A stretch of DNA of 45,471 nucleotides from assembly GCA_030681895.1 (NCBI GenBank), contig JAUXRI010000128.1, positions 1-45,471 on the forward strand. The letters run 5' to 3'. Below are positions 40,474 through 45,471 of this stretch, one piece after another. How positions within the stretch are numbered: position 1 is the first letter of the stretch; every line of letters starts with the position of its first letter. The position numbers and the translations under genes are program-made. This DNA comes from Myxococcales bacterium (GTDB lineage Bacteria > Myxococcota > Myxococcia > Myxococcales > Myxococcaceae). Below the pieces are notes generated by a model, which saw nothing but the letters and a program-made list of their open reading frames with translations, was not told where the DNA came from and did not search any database.

Positions 40474-42051
40474 ATGGCGTACGCGCGTGACACGGTGCTG
40501 GGGCAGAAGCTGCGTGTCGTGCGCCTCGTGGGCCAGGGCGGGCTCGGCGAAGTCTACGAGGTCGAACACCTGCTGACGCGTCATCGTCGGGCGCTGAAGG
40601 TGCTCAAGGCGCAGTGGCGCTCCGACACCGAGTTGGTCGAGCGTTTTCTCCGCGAGGCCTCTGCGGCAGGCCACATCGGCAACCCGCACATCGTCGAGAC
40701 GTACGACGCCGGCACGCTCGAAGACGGCAGCCCGTACCTGTTGATGGAGCTGCTCGAGGGCCAGTCCCTCGACGTGGTGTTGCGCTGGAATGGGCGGCTC
40801 GACGTCGGCGTCGCGACGCGGCTCATGATGCAGGTGTGTGACGCCATCGCCGCCGCCCACGACGCCGGCATCATTCATCGCGACCTCAAGCCCGAGAACC
40901 TGTTCCTCCTCAAACGTGACGGGCATCACTTCGTGAAGGTGCTCGACTTCGGAATCTCGAAGTTCGACACGCTCCTCACCGGGCACGCCAAGGTGACGAA
41001 CACCTTCACCGCGCTCGGCACGCCGCTCTACATGTCGCCCGAGCAGATGCGCGCGTCGAGAGACGTCGACGAGCGCACCGACGTCTATGCGCTCGCCATC
41101 ATTCTGTACGAGGCCATCTCGGGGGCGCCGCCGTTCGCTGCCGAGTCCTTTGCCGAGCTCGCGGCGATGGCACTTCGAGGCGAAGCGAAGCCCCTCGACG
41201 CCGTGGCGCCCCACGTGCCGCTGCTGCTCAGCCGCATCGTCGCGCGCGCGATGGCCCCAGACCGGACGCAGCGCCACCCGTCGGTTCGCGCCTTCGCGGA
41301 AGAGCTCGAGCCGTTCGCCTCGTCGGGAGTGACGTCGTTGACCGAGCTGCCTCGTCGCGCCCAGCCGGGAACCGAGCGCACCGCCGAGGCAGACTCCGGG
41401 GTGAGCGGGTGGGGGCCGACCGCGCCGCCGGGTGGAGCGACCGCGCCCACCACGATGACCAGCGCGCTCACCGAAGAAGCGATGCCGCAGGTCCGACCGA
41501 AGGGAGACACCACCGTCGTTCCCCGTCGGTTCGGCGCCGCGGCCGGTATCGCCGTCGCGCTGGTCGCGAGCGTCGGCGTTGGCGCGTGGGTGGTTCAGCA
41601 GCGCAGCGCGACGGCGCCTTCCGAAGGTGCTGCGGGCCCTGTCGATGCCTCAGGCGCAGCAGCAAGGGTCGAGCTGGCCGCTCCGACCCTGCAGCCCGTC
41701 CTGGTCGTCGACGCGGGTGCCCGGGTCGTCGACGGCGAGCCAGCGACGCTCCAGACCCTCGACGCGGGGCTCGCTCGAAAGAAGGTCGAACCTGCACCAG
41801 CCGTCAAGAAGGCGGCCGCGGTGCGCGGGGTGCTCTTCGTCACGTGCAATGAAGACCCGTGCCGGGTGACGCTGCCCGGTGGCCTCACGGAGGACGCGCC
41901 GATCAACGGGGTGCGCTCGGCCGCCGGCTTCGTTCAGGTCAAGGGCGGCTCGGGGCGCTCCACGAAGCGCTTCCAGGTGACCTTCAAGTCCGATGATGAC
42001 GTGGTGAGGCTCAAGGCGAACACCGAGGACGGAACGCTTCGCCGCGAGTGA
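40474..42051 (+). CDS. Transmembrane Ser/Thr protein kinase
   Basis: 525 residues from ATG 40474. The kinase domain is at about 12-275: VGQGGLGEVYEVEH, ALKVLKAQW, HRDLKPENLFLLK, VLDFGISKFD, GTPLYMSPEQMRA, DVYALAIILYEAISG, so all catalytic residues are present. A Pro/Ala/Thr-rich linker leads to one membrane helix at about 351-370 (AAAGIAVALVASVGVGAWVV). The last 150 residues are outside the membrane and contain a PEGA-like fragment (GVLFVTCNEDPCRVTLPGG). The architecture is that of receptor-type PASTA/PEGA-like kinases. It is unlike the two zinc-ribbon kinases, which have no membrane segment. The following gene is convergent. Confidence 0.93.
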   Translation: MAYARDTVLGQKLRVVRLVGQGGLGEVYEVEHLLTRHRRALKVLKAQWRSDTELVERFLREASAAGHIGNPHIVETYDAGTLEDGSPYLLMELLEGQSLDVVLRWNGRLDVGVATRLMMQVCDAIAAAHDAGIIHRDLKPENLFLLKRDGHHFVKVLDFGISKFDTLLTGHAKVTNTFTALGTPLYMSPEQMRASRDVDERTDVYALAIILYEAISGAPPFAAESFAELAAMALRGEAKPLDAVAPHVPLLLSRIVARAMAPDRTQRHPSVRAFAEELEPFASSGVTSLTELPRRAQPGTERTAEADSGVSGWGPTAPPGGATAPTTMTSALTEEAMPQVRPKGDTTVVPRRFGAAAGIAVALVASVGVGAWVVQQRSATAPSEGAAGPVDASGAAARVELAAPTLQPVLVVDAGARVVDGEPATLQTLDAGLARKKVEPAPAVKKAAAVRGVLFVTCNEDPCRVTLPGGLTEDAPINGVRSAAGFVQVKGGSGRSTKRFQVTFKSDDDVVRLKANTEDGTLRRE

Positions 42052-42120
42052 ACATCTCGCCAGCGCCTCCATCGCCTGATGCACCGTGAGCAGCTGCGCC
42101 GTCGCCATCCGACCGCGTCG

Positions 42121-43269
42121 TCAGTCGAAGCTGAAGAAGAACCCCAGCCCGGCAGCGAGCAACGCCGCGCCCAGCAGAATTCCGCTCGCGGCCATCGCCG
42201 TCCGGCCGTCGTTCATGAGCCGGCCGTACAGCGCGGTGTCGAGCTGCGGCACGTCGCGGGCGCTCCCGAACGTGCTCTGAGCGACCCCGAACGCCACGCC
42301 CGCGCCGAGCGCGAGCACGCCGGCAGTGACGAAGCTGATGAGTGATGCGGGTCGATGCCGCGCCACGGGTGGCGAAGGCGCTGCAGCGTCGAGCGCGGCC
42401 AACACGCTCGCGCCGTTCGAGAGCTCCACGGGGACTGGAGCCGTCGCCCGGTCCGCACCGAAGCGCTGGGCCGACGACGCACCTCCGAGCCGCACCACGA
42501 CCAGCGAAGGCCACGAGGCTGCTGGCAGCGCGCCTTCTCGTTGCACCGCCTCGAGCAGGGCGGTCCGTTGCGCGATTGCCGCTTCGGTGAGCGGCGCCCC
42601 GGCAGGGAACTCCGTGACGCTCCCCGCGACGACCTCGACGCGCAGCTGCACGCGCTCACGCCAGCGGGCGGCGCCCACCATCAGGTGCGGACCCGCCGCG
42701 AGCGTCACCTCGACTGGCGTGACGCCACGAAGCCGGCCATCGACCCACACCACCATCGGCTCGGCGCTCGTGATGCGATGCGCGACGCGAGTGGTGCGTG
42801 AGGCCTCAGCCCGTTGCTCGTCGAGCCACCGCCCGAAGCGCTCGGCTTTGGGGAGCTCGACCTGCAGCGTCGGGTCGATGGAGAACGCCGCGACCACTTC
42901 AGCCGTTCCTCTCAGCGGCACGTTCTCGTGCTCGAGGTGGCTCGTGAAGCCTTGCAGCGCCCAGAGCTTGAGCCAGAGCGTGGCGGTCTTGCGCCAGTCC
43001 GACGACGACAACGTCCTCTGAAGAGCCTCGAGGCGAGCTCGAGCGCCCGCGAAGTCGAGCGCGCGCAGCAGGGCAGGGAGCTCGGCGAAGCTGCGTTCGA
43101 GCGAGTCGGTCGAGTCCTCCGCCTGCGTTCGGAAGCGCTCGTCGGCGTCGACGAGGGTGCCGTCTTCAGTGAGTCGAACGGTGGCTTCGAGCGATGCCCG
43201 GGCATCGTCAGCGATGACCAGAACTGGTTGTGGAGCCGCGGCGATCGCAGCGACGACCCAGAAAAACAT
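42121..43269 (-). CDS. Exported PEGA-type protein with C-terminal membrane segments
   Basis: 382 residues from ATG 43269 with a short signal peptide (MFFWVVAAIAAAPQPVLVIA). The first 170 residues are helical (ERSFAELPALLRALDFAGA, WRKTATLWLKLWALQGFTSH), like the periplasmic tetratricopeptide-like part of other myxobacterial proteins. Residues near 190-245 are a PEGA-like beta unit (MVVWVDGRLRGVTPVEVTLA, GPHLMVGA). Two membrane segments close it (LISFVTAGVLALGAGVAFGV and AASGILLGAALLAAGLGFFF). It is divergent from the RCC1-like lipoprotein gene with 86 bp between starts. Function not known. Confidence 0.76.
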   Translation of the reverse strand: MFFWVVAAIAAAPQPVLVIADDARASLEATVRLTEDGTLVDADERFRTQAEDSTDSLERSFAELPALLRALDFAGARARLEALQRTLSSSDWRKTATLWLKLWALQGFTSHLEHENVPLRGTAEVVAAFSIDPTLQVELPKAERFGRWLDEQRAEASRTTRVAHRITSAEPMVVWVDGRLRGVTPVEVTLAAGPHLMVGAARWRERVQLRVEVVAGSVTEFPAGAPLTEAAIAQRTALLEAVQREGALPAASWPSLVVVRLGGASSAQRFGADRATAPVPVELSNGASVLAALDAAAPSPPVARHRPASLISFVTAGVLALGAGVAFGVAQSTFGSARDVPQLDTALYGRLMNDGRTAMAASGILLGAALLAAGLGFFFSFD

Positions 43270-43341
43270 GCCCGGAGCGAAGCACCTGGCTCGGACGCTC
43301 GCCAGCCTCGCTTGAACGTGCCGGAGGAATGACTCGCGGCG

Positions 43342-43347
43342 TATGGT
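43342..43347 (+). promoter_or_regulatory. -10-like hexamer TATGGT close to the RCC1-like lipoprotein start
   Basis: TATGGT lies 8 bases before ATG 43356 without a ribosome site, again suggesting a leaderless start. The GGAGG at 43323-43327 is only one base from the ATG at 43329, too close to serve that start. Confidence 0.3.
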
Positions 43348-43355
43348 GCAGCCGA

Positions 43356-44861
43356 ATGTTCCGGGCCTTCTGCGTCACCGTCACCCTCGCGGTCTTTCTC
43401 GGCTGCCCAGCAGACTCGCTCGAAGACCGGCCGTGTGACGCCAACGAACGGTGCTGTGAGGGCTACGAGTGCATCACGCCACCCGGACGGTGCCGGTTGT
43501 TGCCGGGAAGAGCCGCTCCCTCGACGTGTGTGATGCCAACGGCCGGCGGGGCAGCGTCTGGAGGCGGGCCCGGGCCGGCGGGCGGTGGTTCGACCGGAGG
43601 CGGAACGTCGGGAGGTGCCACGGCGGGCGGTGGAGCGACCGGAGGCGGAACGTCGGGAGGCGCCACGGCGGGCGGTGGTTCGACCGGAGGCGGAACGTCG
43701 GGAGGCGCCACGGCGGGCGGTGGTTCGACCGGAGGCGGCACGTCGGGAGGCGCCACGGCAGGTGGTGGAGGGACGGGAGGCGGCACGTCGGGCGGCGCAC
43801 CACCGACCTGCGCGACTGCTCGGCCGCTCACGAACGTCGTCTCGCTCACCGCGGGCGCGGAGCATGCGTGCGTCGTGCTGACCGACGGCGGCGTGCTGTG
43901 CTGGGGCCAGAACGCGACGTTTCAAGCGGGCGGTGCAATGGCGTCAGCCTTCGTGGCGTGTGCGTCACCGATCGCCTTGCCGCTTCCGGCACGAGGGCTG
44001 GCTGCCGGTCGCCGCCACAGCTGTGCGTGGTTTCAGCAGGCCGCGACGCCTTCGCTGTGTTGGGGCGAATGGCCACCTGGAGCGATGCCTTCGCCCGTCG
44101 CGATCGACGCCGGCTTTCCTGCGCAGAGTCCATCCGGCCTGGCCGCGGGAGCCGAGCACACGTGCGCGCTGATTCCGTCCATCGGGCTGAACTGCCTTGG
44201 GCGGAACAATACGTTCGGCCAGCTGGGCGTCACGACGTTGCCCGGCCTCGGCGCCACCGTTGAGCCTGGCATCGCAGCAGCGTGTGGCGGCGAGGCGCAT
44301 ACCTGTCTGGCGCGGGGCGACGGCGGCGTGGATTGTTTCGGCCGGAACAGTGACAACCAGGTGAGCCCCACGGCGACGATGTGGACCGAAATGCCCCAAC
44401 GCGCGGCGGTCCTGAGCGCGAGCACGAGGGTCCATTGCGGCCGGGCCTTCTCGTGCGCACTCACCGTCACCAACGACTTCTGGTGCTGGGGCGCCAACAC
44501 GGTGAATCAGCTGCGAGACATGATTGGAGCGGTCGCCTCGCCCATCGTCGTCGCGACTGGCGTGTCTGCCGCTGGGGCCGGTCAGTTTCATACGTGCTTC
44601 GTCAAGAGCTCGGCCGTCTCGTGCCGCGGCTACAACGCCGACGGCCAGTCCGAGCCAGGTGCCGCGGCCGGACCGAGGCTCGAGACCGTGGTGGCCGGGC
44701 TCCCCACTGACGCAGGCGCCCCCGTCGAGCTCGGCCTCGGCGAGAGCTTCTCGTGCGCTCGTTACTCGTCGGGAACGGTGTGGTGCTGGGGGTCGAACGA
44801 CGCGGGTCAACTCGGCTCACCGGGCGCCGGCCCATTCCCGCGGCCCGTCACGGCGCTCTAG
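43356..44861 (+). CDS. Lipoprotein with Gly-rich stalk and RCC1-like beta-propeller
   Basis: 501 residues from ATG 43356, which gives a lipoprotein signal (MFRAFCVTVTLAVFLGC, Cys17); ATG 43329 is an alternative but has no signal. A Cys-rich segment (CDANERCCEGYECITPPGRC) precedes a stalk of five 15-residue units (GGGSTGGGTSGGATA). Seven RCC1-like repeats follow, each with a paired cysteine: SLTAGAEHACVVLTDGGVLC, then LAAGRRHSC, LAAGAEHTC, CGGEAHTC, CGRAFSC, AGAGQFHTC and LGLGESFSC, with CWG, CLG, CFG or CRG after each. It is probably surface-displayed; the ligand is unknown. Confidence 0.85.
   Translation: MFRAFCVTVTLAVFLGCPADSLEDRPCDANERCCEGYECITPPGRCRLLPGRAAPSTCVMPTAGGAASGGGPGPAGGGSTGGGTSGGATAGGGATGGGTSGGATAGGGSTGGGTSGGATAGGGSTGGGTSGGATAGGGGTGGGTSGGAPPTCATARPLTNVVSLTAGAEHACVVLTDGGVLCWGQNATFQAGGAMASAFVACASPIALPLPARGLAAGRRHSCAWFQQAATPSLCWGEWPPGAMPSPVAIDAGFPAQSPSGLAAGAEHTCALIPSIGLNCLGRNNTFGQLGVTTLPGLGATVEPGIAAACGGEAHTCLARGDGGVDCFGRNSDNQVSPTATMWTEMPQRAAVLSASTRVHCGRAFSCALTVTNDFWCWGANTVNQLRDMIGAVASPIVVATGVSAAGAGQFHTCFVKSSAVSCRGYNADGQSEPGAAAGPRLETVVAGLPTDAGAPVELGLGESFSCARYSSGTVWCWGSNDAGQLGSPGAGPFPRPVTAL
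43581..43800 (+). repeat. 45-bp coding minisatellite (Gly-rich stalk)
   Basis: Five tandem units of 45 bp starting at 43581, 43626, 43671, 43716 and 43761, each coding GGGSTGGGTSGGATA or a one- to two-residue variant; the last is truncated near 43800. Neighbouring copies are almost identical, so length variation by slippage is likely. Confidence 0.85.
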
Positions 44862-44929
44862 CCGGGTGCGACGGACCTGCAGGGTCGCTCCAACTCCAGA
44901 GAAGTGGGCCGGGGCGGGTCGGCCGTGAC

Positions 44930-44941
44930 GGGTCGCGACCC
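44930..44941. promoter_or_regulatory. 12-bp palindrome upstream of the CBS gene
   Basis: gggtcgcgaccc is a perfect palindrome 54 bases before ATG 44996, in the gap after the RCC1-like gene. It could be an operator; no regulator is linked to it. Confidence 0.2.
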
Positions 44942-44995
44942 CAGCAACCGTCGAGAACACGGCGTTGGCCCCGAAGGTGCTCAGCCTTCGGCTCG

Positions 44996-45379
44996 ATGGC
45001 CGCCCTCGCTGCCGACATCATGACGCCCTCTGCGCTCCACCTTCCGTCCGACACGTCGGTCGATGCGGCCTGGGGCACGATGCGCGCGCGGAGCGTTCGC
45101 CACGTCTGCGTCACCAACGGCCGCGGTGAGCTCATCGGCATCGTGTCCGACTTCGACATTCTCTCGCTGGGCCAGGAGCGCCACCAGACGAGCGTCAGCC
45201 TGCGCGACGTCATGAAAGCCGCGCCCGTCACCCGGTCGCGCGACACGCCACTGCCGGCCCTCGCCAGGGTGATGCTCAAGCTGCACCTCGACGCCGTGCC
45301 CATCGTCGACGGCAAGAACCACCCCATCGGCATCGTCACCTCGACCGACCTGCTCCAGGCGCTCGGCAACGCCCCCTGA
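44996..45379 (+). CDS. Two-CBS-domain protein
   Basis: 127 residues from ATG 44996. Two CBS motifs fill the protein: ADIMTPSALHLPSDTSVDAA with RHVCVTNGRGELIGIVSDFD, and LRDVMKAAPVTRSRDTPLPA with LDAVPIVDGKNHPIGIVTST, each ending in the typical G-I-V-S/T-x-x-D-L/F strand. Such paired CBS domains bind adenosine nucleotides and control partner enzymes or channels; no partner domain is fused here. The size is typical for stand-alone CBS proteins. Confidence 0.92.
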   Translation: MAALAADIMTPSALHLPSDTSVDAAWGTMRARSVRHVCVTNGRGELIGIVSDFDILSLGQERHQTSVSLRDVMKAAPVTRSRDTPLPALARVMLKLHLDAVPIVDGKNHPIGIVTSTDLLQALGNAP

Positions 45380-45437
45380 CGCGCGCCGTCACCTGCTCGC
45401 CACACAGCCCGTGGTTGCGATATGGCGAGGCGGCCCC

Positions 45438-45471
45438 ATGCGCCTCATCGCCGCCCTCGTCGCCTGCGTGA
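45438..45471 (+). CDS. Possible start of an exported-protein gene, cut by the right edge
   Basis: ATG 45438 opens a frame of 11 codons (MRLIAALVACV) that runs to the window end and looks like the beginning of a signal peptide, perhaps a lipoprotein with Cys at position 10. Too short to judge. Confidence 0.3.
   Translation, partial: MRLIAALVACV

Noticed and set aside
43581..43800. Regular repeats resembling a CRISPR array
   Set aside because: The units are 45 bp with no spacers, are in frame and code a Gly-rich stalk; no cas genes are present.

Overview
The window is a G+C-rich bacterial chromosome segment that reads as Myxococcota. The grounds are several Hanks-type Ser/Thr kinases in 45 kb, many exported lipoproteins that carry Gly/Ser/Thr- or Asp-Ala-Gly-repeat stalks and Cys-rich heads, an OmpA protein with thrombospondin type 3 repeats, an ECF sigma factor, and planctomycete/myxobacterial DUF1592-DUF1552 partners. 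No tRNA, rRNA, CRISPR array, phage or transposase gene was recognised. Coding density is very high and neighbours often overlap by ATGA, GTGA or TGATG. The genus cannot be fixed from sequence reading alone.

Layout. 1-1133 (minus): the start of an ECF sigma factor, preceded by an exported protein with a proline-rich hinge. 1212-4636 (plus): two lipoproteins sharing a 10-cysteine module. 4704-14102 (plus): a co-directional run of a DUF1592-type exported protein with a haem motif, its DUF1552 Tat partner, an MBOAT acyltransferase, a DHHW/AlgX-like protein, a lipoprotein with one CxxCH, an SGNH hydrolase and a pilin-like protein. This looks like a cell-envelope or surface-glycan acylation locus. 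14104-18030 (minus): an OmpA/TSP3 protein, a DUF3592 membrane protein and another membrane protein. 18242-23512: a lipoprotein, small membrane proteins, an AraC regulator divergent from a DUF3224 protein, and a lipoprotein hydrolase.

23516-34630 is a signalling region. A zinc-ribbon kinase fused to HEAT-like repeats (minus) lies near its paralogue (plus), a kinase fused to a degenerate nucleotide-cyclase domain, a STAND-type ATPase and a TPR-like tail. The second kinase is translationally coupled to a HEAT-repeat protein with a Ser-Pro-Ser-Gly tail and to an HD-GYP-like protein that has lost its catalytic residues. Between the kinases lie GNAT, hypothetical and Maf genes. 34682-38512 (plus): an exported protein, a lipoprotein GH1 beta-glucosidase, a secreted TIMP/NTR-like protein, and a DAG-repeat lipoprotein ending in a hairpin shared with a convergent gene. 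38525-45471: membrane proteins, a third kinase, a PEGA-type protein, an RCC1-like lipoprotein, a two-CBS protein and the first codons of another gene.

The strongest candidates for undescribed biology are the kinase/pseudo-cyclase - HEAT - pseudo-HD-GYP operon, the DUF1592/DUF1552 plus MBOAT/DHHW run, and the TIMP-like protein next to the exported glucosidase. All functions are inferred from motifs read by eye; no database search was run.
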